A stretch of DNA of 33,359 nucleotides from Planctomycetota bacterium. Lineage in GTDB: Bacteria > Planctomycetota > SZUA-567 > H5-PLA8. Below, in pieces: positions 25,676-33,359 of this stretch. Position numbers and translations under genes: made by a program. A model generated the notes under the pieces. The model was given only the letters and a program-made list of their open reading frames with translations, did no database searches and was not told the origin of the DNA. The stretch spans positions 1 to 33,359 of the forward strand of contig JACQFI010000117.1 of assembly GCA_016200135.1 (NCBI GenBank), given 5' to 3'. Position 1 is the stretch's first letter, and the number at the start of each line of letters is the position of its first letter.

Positions 25676-28399
25676 ATGCCGCGATTTCAGAGTGTGCTCT
25701 GCCTGGCCTGCGTGGCGGCGCTCGGCGCGCGTGCGGCGCGAACCGCCGAAGCGCCCAAAGCCCCTGCGGCGCAATCCGACTGGCCGCAATGGCGCGGACC
25801 GACGCGCGACGGCATCGCGCCCGCGGGACCGAAACTGCTCGATACATGGCCCAAAGAAGGCCCGCCCCTGCTTTGGAAGAGCGACGAGATTCCATCCGTT
25901 CGCGATGGCGGATGCGGCAGCGTCGTGGTGGCTGACGGAAGGGTTTTTGTTTACGTCAACGGGAGGCCACCGACCACTGGCAAGACCTATTGCCCGATCA
26001 CGCTCGAAGTCCTGACCGACTGGGGTTGGGTGGCGGACATGCCGGCGGAGTTGGCCAAGAAAATTGAAGCCGCGCGAGTCGCCGATAAGCGGAAAGGGCT
26101 GAAGCCCGGTCCGGCGTTGGATGCGTATGTCAATGAGTTCATTGCGACGCTCGAGCCTAGCGACGCCAAGAAATACGACCTCTGCATCCGCAACCGGTTC
26201 AAAAAGGATATCGGCTTTTTTACGTGGGACGAATTGTCCAAGGTAAGCAGTCTTCGGGACAAGGAGTACAAGGCTATTCAGGAGCTTTTCAGCGATGTCA
26301 CCAAACTCGCGGACATGCATCACCGCTACGGCGGCGTTAACGATGCCTTGGATGAAGCATGCGCGAAAGTGTCCAAGTTCACCGATGGCGTTGTGTGCCT
26401 GGATGCCGCGACGGGAAAGGAAACATGGCGGAAGGATTTTCCCGATCCGGTGCGTGAGAAACTACCGATTGACAATTTCTTCCGCCTCGCCGGCGCATCG
26501 GGAACGCCTGCGGTCGCCGGCGGCAGATGTTTTGTCGTGGGCAGTTCCGGCATGTATTGCCTCTCCGTCACGGACGGCTCGGTCATCTGGACCGTGCCTC
26601 TGGCCGCGGCCAGCAATTCATCGCCCTTGGTCTTAGGCGACACGGTCTACGCGATGTTGTACGGCTCCTTGCATGCCTTTGAGGCCACCACCGGCAAAAA
26701 GCGTTGGCACCAGCCTAAGGCCAACGGCAATGCGGCCCTGGTATGGAAAACCGGCGGCAAGACCTACCTCATCGCTCCGGGCGGAGTCTGTATCGATCCG
26801 GAGGACGGCAAGATTGTATGGCAAGCCGAGAAAGCCGAAGTCGGCAATTCCACGCCTGTCATCTCGAGCGACACCCTGGTCCTGTTCGGATCCAGCAAGT
26901 TCCAGGCGTTCAAGATATCGCCGCAAGGCGCCGTGCACCTATACACTCAGAATTATGGACCTAACTGGAGCGAGCGCCTCTGCAGCCCGCTCGTATATCA
27001 AAATTACGTGTATCAGAATTGCGACCGGTGCATGGATCTTCTTACCGGCGATACAAAATGGACCACGAAGGAATTGCTGGCTCAATTTTCATCGCCCATC
27101 TTGGTCGACGGAAAGATAATCGCCCATGCCAAGAGCCAAAGCGTTACCTATCTGATCAAGCCCTCGCCTGAAAAATTAGAAGTTCTGGGGGAGCTTAAAG
27201 AAGGCGTTGCATGCTGCACTTCGCCGGCGTATTCCGGCGGGAAGTTGTACCTGCGCTTGTCGAATTGCGTCGCGGCCTACGATCTGACGGAGTCCAAGCC
27301 ATATCTGGATCGAGTAACGTTGAAAGACGGTCAATTGATCATGCAGTTCAAGCAGGTTGAAGGAGGACTTGCGCTCAAGAATTCGCCCGACGGCACGATC
27401 AAAGGGTTGAACCTTGTTGGTGCCTCTGGCGCCGCAAAACCGGCAAAGGCGCAGATCCAGGGCTCTACCGTTATTGTGGATGTAAAGGATTCGGCATTTC
27501 CGCTGCGTCTCACCTATGGCGCCGAGGGAAACCTGTGCGCAAAGAACGGAGATGTGACGGCGTGCGAATGGCAATCGCCGCATCTGGAATTTGAATCTTT
27601 TGCAGGAAATACGCTGACGCTTAAGTTCTTCGGATCTTCGGCGCCCGTTGACGAAGAGCCTTGGAAAGACGCAGCGGCCTACACCATCGCTGGCGCAAAA
27701 GTTATTGAAGCGGAGGTGATAACGGCGCGGTGCGTGCGCTTGAAAACCGACAAGGCCTGGAAGGAAGGCGATTGCGTCACTCTAGATTATCCCGCCGTTT
27801 CCCCTGATGTATCCGGCCCAAAGAAAGCTCTTGCGTTTACCATCACCAAAGGCCAGTTGGTTGAAAACAGACCGCTTACGAACTTTCTCGTGGGAGAAGC
27901 GCGCGAAAGCCTGGAACCGGCCAAATTATTTGAGGCGGACAATCTCGACAAGGATGTGAAGCCCACGGCGGGCGAGCATTGGAAACTCGCCTCGAATGGA
28001 GGCGGCGTCATCAATTTTACCGACAGTGTAGGTAAAAAGACCGAGGCCGTGGCGCACGCGTGTGCCTACGTCTACTCGCAAACGGACCGTAAAGTTCAAC
28101 TCTGGGTTGGGCATGCCGGCGTAGGAATGCAGGTTTATGTAAATGGCAAGCCTGTACACACAAATAGGACGGCGTTCAATCCGTGGCCCAATGTGGACCA
28201 GATTCTGGATCGTGAAAAAATAAACGATGTTGAGTTGAAGCAAGGCTGGAACACCGTGCTTATGGGGGTCGGTTACCACAAAGAAGGTTGGTGGCTGTGC
28301 GGCTTGCGAATTCGCGACGAGCACGGCCAAGCACCCACGGGCCTCCACTACATGGCAGACTTGGCGGAACCGGCCATGAGCGATCCTGCGAAAAAGTAG
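25676..28399 (+). CDS. Secreted PQQ-type beta-propeller protein with helical insertion
   Basis: A 907-residue exported protein. After a signal segment (SVLCLACVAALGARA) it opens DWPQWRGPTRDGI, typical of secreted PQQ-like propellers of the PVC group. Blade signatures recur: VCLDAATGKETWRKDF, YCLSVTDGSVIWTV, HAFEATTGKKRWHQP, CIDPEDGKIVWQAE. Residues about 100-235 are a long helical, Lys-rich insertion in the first part of the propeller. The C-terminal 250 residues are beta-rich, ending in a jelly-roll-like module (VQLWVGHAGVGMQVYVNGKPVH, LKQGWNTVLMGVGYH). No dehydrogenase PQQ-site residues are evident, so a binding or scaffold role is more likely than an enzyme. GGGAGG before the ATG overlaps the dioxygenase end. 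G+C is low: lines 27001, 27841, 28141 and 28201 sum to 113/240. Confidence 0.92.
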   Translation: MPRFQSVLCLACVAALGARAARTAEAPKAPAAQSDWPQWRGPTRDGIAPAGPKLLDTWPKEGPPLLWKSDEIPSVRDGGCGSVVVADGRVFVYVNGRPPTTGKTYCPITLEVLTDWGWVADMPAELAKKIEAARVADKRKGLKPGPALDAYVNEFIATLEPSDAKKYDLCIRNRFKKDIGFFTWDELSKVSSLRDKEYKAIQELFSDVTKLADMHHRYGGVNDALDEACAKVSKFTDGVVCLDAATGKETWRKDFPDPVREKLPIDNFFRLAGASGTPAVAGGRCFVVGSSGMYCLSVTDGSVIWTVPLAAASNSSPLVLGDTVYAMLYGSLHAFEATTGKKRWHQPKANGNAALVWKTGGKTYLIAPGGVCIDPEDGKIVWQAEKAEVGNSTPVISSDTLVLFGSSKFQAFKISPQGAVHLYTQNYGPNWSERLCSPLVYQNYVYQNCDRCMDLLTGDTKWTTKELLAQFSSPILVDGKIIAHAKSQSVTYLIKPSPEKLEVLGELKEGVACCTSPAYSGGKLYLRLSNCVAAYDLTESKPYLDRVTLKDGQLIMQFKQVEGGLALKNSPDGTIKGLNLVGASGAAKPAKAQIQGSTVIVDVKDSAFPLRLTYGAEGNLCAKNGDVTACEWQSPHLEFESFAGNTLTLKFFGSSAPVDEEPWKDAAAYTIAGAKVIEAEVITARCVRLKTDKAWKEGDCVTLDYPAVSPDVSGPKKALAFTITKGQLVENRPLTNFLVGEARESLEPAKLFEADNLDKDVKPTAGEHWKLASNGGGVINFTDSVGKKTEAVAHACAYVYSQTDRKVQLWVGHAGVGMQVYVNGKPVHTNRTAFNPWPNVDQILDREKINDVELKQGWNTVLMGVGYHKEGWWLCGLRIRDEHGQAPTGLHYMADLAEPAMSDPAKK

Positions 28400-28577
28400 A
28401 TCGGCCACACCGTTGGACTTGGTGTTCTAGGACAACGCCGTGACGATCTACATCGACGGCAAGAAGGGCGAGACGCTCACCGCCAATGGCAGCGCCGACG
28501 TGAAGGGCACCGTCACCTTCCACATCCGCGAGACCACCTGCGCGCTCGACAACATCACGCTGCGCAACGTCGAGTGA
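28399..28577 (+). pseudogene. Orphan 3' fragment of the FHA-kinase gene with in-frame stop
   Basis: A 179-bp, gap-free copy of 23575-23753, beginning at the last base of the PQQ stop codon. Translated in the kinase frame it gives the concanavalin-like tail (VTIYIDGKKGETL...ALDNITLRNVE, then TGA), but Lys in FKDN has become a TAG stop at 28428-28430. There is no start codon and no upstream kinase sequence, so it is a dead fragment. Most of the differences lie at the two ends. It marks the right boundary of the AraC-PhyH-PQQ cassette and lies 9 bp from the converging VIT/VWA gene. Confidence 0.93.
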
Positions 28578-28586
28578 ACGCGCGCG

Positions 28587-31500
28587 CTAAAACTTCACCT
28601 CCGCGATATGCGCCATGTCTTTGTTCGCCACCGCGTCCGGAACCAGGGCGAACGGCACGATCGTGGGCAAGGCCACGATGCCGCCCTGGGGTTTGAAGAC
28701 CACCACCACGCCGCGCGAGACGCCCATCGGGCCGGCGTTGAAGTAGTTCACGCCGATGTGGTAGGAACCCGGCAGCGCCTTCTCGCAGCGGATCACTTCG
28801 GGCCCCAGGCCCTGCGTCTGGTCGCTGTAGAGTTCCAAGCCCGATTCGTTCTTCAAATGGCTGTAGAAGCACTCCTCGCCCTTCGGATCGACGATGTGAA
28901 GGTCCACGTCGTTGGCGTCGGTGTCCCAGCAGAGCGTCACGCGCAGGGCGTCGGCGCGCGTGACGTCAAGGCCCAGTTTTTGCGCGCGCGCATTCAGCGT
29001 GTCGGCATCGCCCGGCGTCTTCTTGGCCCAGGCGCGGAACACATAGCCCAGTTCTTCGCTGAGCACGCGCTTCACGTCGCCGTAGCGGTCGTCGAACGTC
29101 TTGCCGAGCGCCTCTTCGTACACCTTCGCGGCGTCCTCGAACTTCTCGTCCAGCCACAGGCTCATGGCAAGGCCGCGGTACAGGTTGGCGTCGTCCTGGC
29201 GCTGCTTGAGGGCCTCGCGGAAGAGCGCCTCGGCCATCGCGTGCTTCTTGACGCTCAGCAGCACCCAGCCCGCGCGCCCGAGCAGCGCCGCGTTGTTGGG
29301 CGAGGTCTCGGCCACGGAGGAGATGGCGCGCAGGGCGAGGTCGGGATCGTTCAGCGCCGCGGCGCTCTTGCCGAGAAACTCGTAGACCTGCGGATTCTCC
29401 GGATCGAACGGGAGCCATTCGAAGCATTGCGCCTGAAGCGTGTCCCACTTGCCGGCACGGTCGAGGGCCTGCGCATAAAGGTTGCGATGCGTCCGCTCAC
29501 GGGGCTCGGCTTTTACCTCGGCAAGCAATGCGTCAAGCTTCTCGGCGGCGGTTCCCGTCTTGTACGCAGCGACCCACTCAGGAATCTCGGGCTTGGCCGC
29601 CGCCTGTTTGTCTTGTTCGGGAGCCGGCGGCGCGGGCGGGGGATTATCGGGAGCGCGGGAACCCGGCGGCTGCGGAAAATCGGGGATGGTTTGGGTGAGA
29701 TCTTGCACATCTTGTATTTTCAATTCTACCGAACCAGCGTCCTTCTGGGCTTCCGTGGGATTGGCCAGCACGATGCGTCGAGCAGGTGTTTGGTCCTGAG
29801 CGACAGCAGGACCACCCCCTGTCGGCATTTCCCGTCTCTTCAGTTCTTCTTCCGTTGCAGGCACCAGGACAGCCGGCGCAGGCGCGGCCAAAAATGGATT
29901 AGCGGCCGAGTGGCCATGAACCGTCACTCCGTCCTCTTGCTCTTTTTGCTCGTCTGCTTCTTCAGGCTCCGCCGTTCCCATTTCGAGGGCTGCGGTTTCC
30001 TTGGGAGCCGGTTTCTCCGCGGGAGCCGCATCCTTGGCGGGTTCCGCGGGTGCAGCAGAGAAGGGGGCAGCGGCGAAAGCATTGGCAACATGCGGCGCGG
30101 ATTTCACCAGGATGGTGTCGCCTTTGAGTTCCTGCATGAGCCCTTCCGATTCGAGCAGCCGTTCGAGCGCCTTCTGCGCGACGGCGTTGTCGGCTTTGAG
30201 CGTGACGGGCTCCTTGGCCGTATCGCTCTTTGCCAGCTCCGCGCTCAGTTCGATCTTCACGTGCGCCGCGTCGGCGAGGGTCTTGAGCGCATCCTTCAGT
30301 GGTGCGTCCTTCAGGTCGAGGTTGATCTTGCCGCCGAGCTGGTCCCGCAGCTTGACCTCCAATAGGTCATGTTTGATCACCTCTTCCAGTTTTGGGCTCG
30401 GCTTTCTGTGCATGACCTCAATGCCCTGCGCGCCGACGGCCAGAATGTCGAGCAGTCCATAGCGCGCGATTCCGAAGCGCGCGTAGTCTTCCTCGGTCTC
30501 GAGCACCAGCATGGACGTAAGCGGCGGGCAGAGCACGCGGTTCTTCACCGAGAGTTCGGTGCGCTTTAGCCTCGACTCCGCAATCTTCGCCGCGTCCTTC
30601 TCCGCTTGCTCCTGCTTTTCCAGATGATCGAGCAGCGCCGCGACGGCCTCGCGCTGGAGCAGCGGCGCGAACGCGGGCGCATCGGCGGGCGTGGCGTCGA
30701 GCGGCACGTCGGTCTTGCCCAGGCCCTTGGGATAGACGACGCCGGGCTTGGCGTTCGCGCCGTCCTTCAACTCGCTGAAGACGACCATCTCGGAACCCGG
30801 CCGCACGTCGCGGAAGGTCTTGGGATAGACCCACGCCGCGCCTTCGTCGTAGAACTCGAAGGTCTGCCCGAGCGGCTCGGTCAGCTCCGCGACGGTCTTG
30901 GCGATGGACGCTTCCATCCTATCGTTGAGCGGCAGGACGACCACGCGGCCGTTGGTCCTGGCCACGATGGCGTTGAGCATCTTGGCGTCCTGCTTGTGGC
31001 CCAGCACGAGCGCGTGAAGGACATGCTGCGCGGGCCATTCGCCGAGTTCCGCGACAACATCGGCGATCTCGCGCTTGCCCCACGAGGCGATGCCATCGCT
31101 CACGAGCACGAAGCGCGCGGGTTCCTTAGTGGCGCGTGCGGTCTCGCCGATGTGCTTGAGCGCCTTGCCGAGGTCCGTCGCGCCGAGACAGTGGCGGCGC
31201 TGTAGCAGACTCGCGTGGTTATCGAGGGAAGGGCCGTCGTAGGTATCACGCATGTTCAGCGTAAACAGCGGCGCAATGTCCAAGTCGAAGGCGAAACCCT
31301 GAAACTTTGAAGCGCTCTCCGCGGCTTTAAGCAGGCCCTTGATGGCCTCCACCCGGCGCGCTTCCATGTCCGCGCCGCTGGCGCTGGTGTCGAAGTAAAA
31401 GACCCAGTCGCGCGTGAGCTGCGCCTCTTCGGCCGGCGCGAAGTCGGCGCGGTACGCGGTCATCTGGTAGTTGCCGGCCTTGAGGATGTTCAGCCGCGGG

Positions 31501-32207
31501 GCGTCGGGGGCGGGCTTGAAAGTCAGTTCGAGGTCGCGGTCCGGCGCGAAGTCCTTCTCGTGCCGGCTGAGGCGCACGAAGCGGCCGTCCATGGGCTGCG
31601 CCGAGAGCACCTTCGCCGCGTCGTCGCCCAGGCTCTCGCCGGAGAAATACTGAACCACGCCCGAGAAGTTGAACTCGGCGAGCTTCGGCAGTCCCGCCAG
31701 CGGGATCATCATCTTGCGTTCGTTGTTCGTGAGTGGGAGCACCTGCGAGTAACTCAGCAGGACGCGCACGCTGCCGTTCGGCGCGATAGGAAAGACCTTC
31801 GCCGAGAACCGGTTGCCCTGGTCCTGTTCGAGCAGCGCGGGGTCGCGCATCGTCTGGAGGATTTCCTGGTAGACCTTGCGCGCCTTCTGCGTCTCGACGA
31901 CCTCGCCTTCCATCAGATGGCCGTCCACATCCTTCGCGAAGCGGCTCACCGTTGCACCGGCGGGCAGAAGATACAGAAAGCGCCCTTCGATGCGCCGGTC
32001 CTGCGGGTTGCGGAAGGTGATCTCCATCTCAGTAAGCGCCAGTGGGCCGTGGATGGCGACGCGCAGGTCGTACTTCTCGATCGCGAGCGCCTGGCCGTCG
32101 GGGTTGGTGAGGCTCACCGGGCAGACCGCGAGCTTGGATTCGCCCGCGGCCAGCGCGAGATGGGTCGCCGCAATCAGGAACAGACTGCAAACGCGCATGT
32201 TTCGCAT
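28587..32207 (-). CDS. Secreted VIT - VWA - STN-like - TPR - DUF2135 multidomain protein
   Basis: A 1206-residue exported protein; AGGAGG six bases upstream fixes the ATG at 32207, followed by a signal segment (VCSLFLIAATHLALA). Modules in order: VIT at about 35-160 (MEITFRNPQDRRIEGRFLYLLP, ARKVYQEI); VWA at about 268-450 with an intact MIDAS DTSAS (Asp273) and SDGIASWG; an STN/secretin-like domain at about 625-705 (INLDLKDAPLKDALKTLADAAHVKIELS); a Pro/Ala/Glu-rich linker at about 710-860; TPR repeats at about 880-1070; and a DUF2135 (YfaP-like) domain at the end (VTLCWDTDANDVDLHIVDPKGEECFYSH, GSYHIGVNYFNAG). Such proteins are thought to bind proteins or metals at the envelope. The STN-like fold inside a VIT/VWA protein is uncommon. 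It lies 65 bp downstream of the hydrolase-like gene. Confidence 0.92.
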   Translation of the reverse strand: MRNMRVCSLFLIAATHLALAAGESKLAVCPVSLTNPDGQALAIEKYDLRVAIHGPLALTEMEITFRNPQDRRIEGRFLYLLPAGATVSRFAKDVDGHLMEGEVVETQKARKVYQEILQTMRDPALLEQDQGNRFSAKVFPIAPNGSVRVLLSYSQVLPLTNNERKMMIPLAGLPKLAEFNFSGVVQYFSGESLGDDAAKVLSAQPMDGRFVRLSRHEKDFAPDRDLELTFKPAPDAPRLNILKAGNYQMTAYRADFAPAEEAQLTRDWVFYFDTSASGADMEARRVEAIKGLLKAAESASKFQGFAFDLDIAPLFTLNMRDTYDGPSLDNHASLLQRRHCLGATDLGKALKHIGETARATKEPARFVLVSDGIASWGKREIADVVAELGEWPAQHVLHALVLGHKQDAKMLNAIVARTNGRVVVLPLNDRMEASIAKTVAELTEPLGQTFEFYDEGAAWVYPKTFRDVRPGSEMVVFSELKDGANAKPGVVYPKGLGKTDVPLDATPADAPAFAPLLQREAVAALLDHLEKQEQAEKDAAKIAESRLKRTELSVKNRVLCPPLTSMLVLETEEDYARFGIARYGLLDILAVGAQGIEVMHRKPSPKLEEVIKHDLLEVKLRDQLGGKINLDLKDAPLKDALKTLADAAHVKIELSAELAKSDTAKEPVTLKADNAVAQKALERLLESEGLMQELKGDTILVKSAPHVANAFAAAPFSAAPAEPAKDAAPAEKPAPKETAALEMGTAEPEEADEQKEQEDGVTVHGHSAANPFLAAPAPAVLVPATEEELKRREMPTGGGPAVAQDQTPARRIVLANPTEAQKDAGSVELKIQDVQDLTQTIPDFPQPPGSRAPDNPPPAPPAPEQDKQAAAKPEIPEWVAAYKTGTAAEKLDALLAEVKAEPRERTHRNLYAQALDRAGKWDTLQAQCFEWLPFDPENPQVYEFLGKSAAALNDPDLALRAISSVAETSPNNAALLGRAGWVLLSVKKHAMAEALFREALKQRQDDANLYRGLAMSLWLDEKFEDAAKVYEEALGKTFDDRYGDVKRVLSEELGYVFRAWAKKTPGDADTLNARAQKLGLDVTRADALRVTLCWDTDANDVDLHIVDPKGEECFYSHLKNESGLELYSDQTQGLGPEVIRCEKALPGSYHIGVNYFNAGPMGVSRGVVVVFKPQGGIVALPTIVPFALVPDAVANKDMAHIAEVKF

Positions 32208-32272
32208 ACATAACCTCCTGGGGTAGGCGTACTCATTTAGACGAGCTTGAGGAGGCAAGGTGACCGAGAAAA

Positions 32273-33359
32273 TCACTTTGGGGCGGCCACGTCCGCCGCG
32301 GACCAATACAGGCGCTCGCGGTCGCCACTCTGGCGCGCGATCTCCAGCAAGTGTTTCCGGGAGATCTCGAAGACGACGGGCTTTACAGGATGATTGTTGA
32401 TGGTCACCTTGAGCGGTTTGGCCAGATCGAAAAGTTCCTGGTTTACATAAATCTTCAAGCCGGTGATGTTGAAAGCCTTGATATCCACGCTATTCCCCGC
32501 GGAGAGCGCGCCCGAGAGTCGCGCGATGCCGGCGCCGCGCACGGCGGTCTCGTAGGTCGTGGCGGCCTTGTCCTTTTTGGTCTGATTGTCCGTCATGGCG
32601 AGCCAGAAGGCTTGCGAGGTCTCCATGTCAGCGGAGACGAAATCGACCTCCTTCGGTGAGCGCGCCCGGGCCTTCGCGCCCATCCAATCGACGACCTTGG
32701 GAATCTCCTCGGCGAAGCTCTCGTTGCCGCGCATGAGGTACTCGACGTAAATCATCGGCCGCTTCTGGCGTTTCAGGTCTTCGTTCACCAGCCGGTTGAC
32801 CTTGGTGGTGATCAGGTCGCGCTCGCCGGAGACGCAGTAAATCGGCACCAGAAAGCTGTTGGGGACGTAATTGGAGGAGACGCCGTTGACGCAGCCGGCA
32901 AACGGAGACGCGGCGGCGAAGCGGCCGGGGTAGGTGAGGGCCAGGTCCCAGGCCATCTGCCCGCCCATCGCGTGCCCGGCCACGTAGACGCGGTTGGGAT
33001 CGACGGCGAAGCGGCACATGCAGTCGGCGACGGTGCGCAGGCCCAGGCCGCGCTCGTCGGGCGTGGAGAGGTAGCCTTTGCCGCGGCCGATCACGCATTC
33101 GGGCGCGGCGACGATCCAGCCGCGCTTGAGCGCGTCCGCGGCCCAGAGCTGCAGCGCGGCGGCGGCGTCCGCGTTGGTGCCATGCAGAGCGAGCAGCAGC
33201 GGGCGGCGCTGCGAGGGATGGTAATCGACCGGGAGCATGACCAGGTACTTGAGGCCAACTTCGAGTTCGGCCGCGGGCGCGTCGATCGCGAACGGCCCCT
33301 GCGGCGATTTGCCTTCGGAAGGCTTGGGCGGCGGCGGGGCGCGGTGGCCGTAGCGCACG
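32273..33359 (-). CDS. Alpha/beta-hydrolase-like protein with Ser-to-Ala nucleophile, N-terminus cut by window edge
   Basis: The frame is open to the last base, so the N-terminus is outside the window; 361 codons are visible to the stop near 32273. The fold is that of PHB-depolymerase/esterase D-like hydrolases: KYLVMLPVDYHPSQRRPLLLALHGTNAD (oxyanion HG), then VYVAGHAMGGQMAWDLALTYPGRFAAASPFAG. At the nucleophile elbow the expected GxSxGG reads GHAMGG: serine is alanine. ERDLITT and the later MRGNESF region hold the possible acid and the second-His neighbourhood, but the usual catalytic His is not clear. It therefore looks like a pseudo-esterase, perhaps a binding protein. The C-terminal 120 residues (VDIKAFNITGLKIYVNQELFDL...) are an added beta domain. 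It precedes the VIT/VWA gene on the same strand. Confidence 0.85.
   Translation of the reverse strand, partial: VRYGHRAPPPPKPSEGKSPQGPFAIDAPAAELEVGLKYLVMLPVDYHPSQRRPLLLALHGTNADAAAALQLWAADALKRGWIVAAPECVIGRGKGYLSTPDERGLGLRTVADCMCRFAVDPNRVYVAGHAMGGQMAWDLALTYPGRFAAASPFAGCVNGVSSNYVPNSFLVPIYCVSGERDLITTKVNRLVNEDLKRQKRPMIYVEYLMRGNESFAEEIPKVVDWMGAKARARSPKEVDFVSADMETSQAFWLAMTDNQTKKDKAATTYETAVRGAGIARLSGALSAGNSVDIKAFNITGLKIYVNQELFDLAKPLKVTINNHPVKPVVFEISRKHLLEIARQSGDRERLYWSAADVAAPK

Noticed and set aside
23575..28577. The 179-bp repeat as a simple insertion-sequence target duplication
   Set aside because: Target duplications are a few bases long, and there is no transposase or terminal inverted repeat in the cassette.

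Overview
The window is GC-rich bacterial chromosome (hand-counted 60-base lines in the FHA-kinase and VIT/VWA genes are about 68-72% G+C). It is densely coded on both strands and has no tRNA, rRNA, CRISPR array, transposase or integrase that I can see. Several features point to the PVC group or a similar uncultured phylum, most likely Planctomycetota or relatives: a secreted PQQ-type propeller opening with DWPQWRGPTRDG, an FHA-Ser/Thr kinase with a concanavalin-like tail, a phytanoyl-CoA dioxygenase beside an AraC regulator, Gfo/Idh/MocA, VIT-VWA-DUF2135 and ankyrin proteins with a short helical N-terminal domain. This placement is inferred from gene content only; no marker gene was available.

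Left part (1-10.2 kb). A truncated secreted protein lies 3 bp downstream of nadA (quinolinate synthase). A 28-bp perfect palindrome separates nadA from a divergent single-domain rhodanese. An ankyrin protein follows on the minus strand. Next comes a minus-strand three-gene unit: TonB-dependent receptor, ABC-type substrate-binding protein (PF04392-like) without a permease, and a large hybrid histidine kinase (HAMP-HisKA-HATPase-REC-REC-HPt). It looks like an envelope sensing system rather than a plain transporter. A small ABM-type monooxygenase precedes it.

Middle part (10.3-19 kb). Single genes in mixed orientation: a GT4 glycosyltransferase, a secreted metallophosphoesterase, a small two-helix membrane protein, a membrane GAF-like/GGDEF diguanylate cyclase, a ComEA-like helix-hairpin-helix protein, a Gfo/Idh/MocA oxidoreductase with a clear terminator, a secreted redoxin-fold protein without a redox CxxC, and a secreted zincin-like protein whose HExxH is degenerate. 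Inverted repeats built from GGATTTTGG/ATTTCCGATT words sit in several gaps.

Right part (19-33.4 kb). A GAF-HD-GYP-PilZ protein is followed by a 1008-residue FHA-Ser/Thr kinase with a C-terminal concanavalin-like domain. Then comes an AraC regulator - PhyH dioxygenase - PQQ-propeller cassette. Just beyond the cassette is a 179-bp gap-free copy (168/179 identical) of the 3' end of the FHA-kinase gene, carrying an in-frame stop. The cassette is therefore bracketed by a direct repeat of the host gene's 3' end, and the PQQ gene is markedly lower in G+C than its neighbours. This is the most striking feature of the window. On the minus strand, a VIT-VWA-STN-TPR-DUF2135 giant is preceded by an alpha/beta-hydrolase-like protein whose nucleophile serine is alanine, cut by the window edge.
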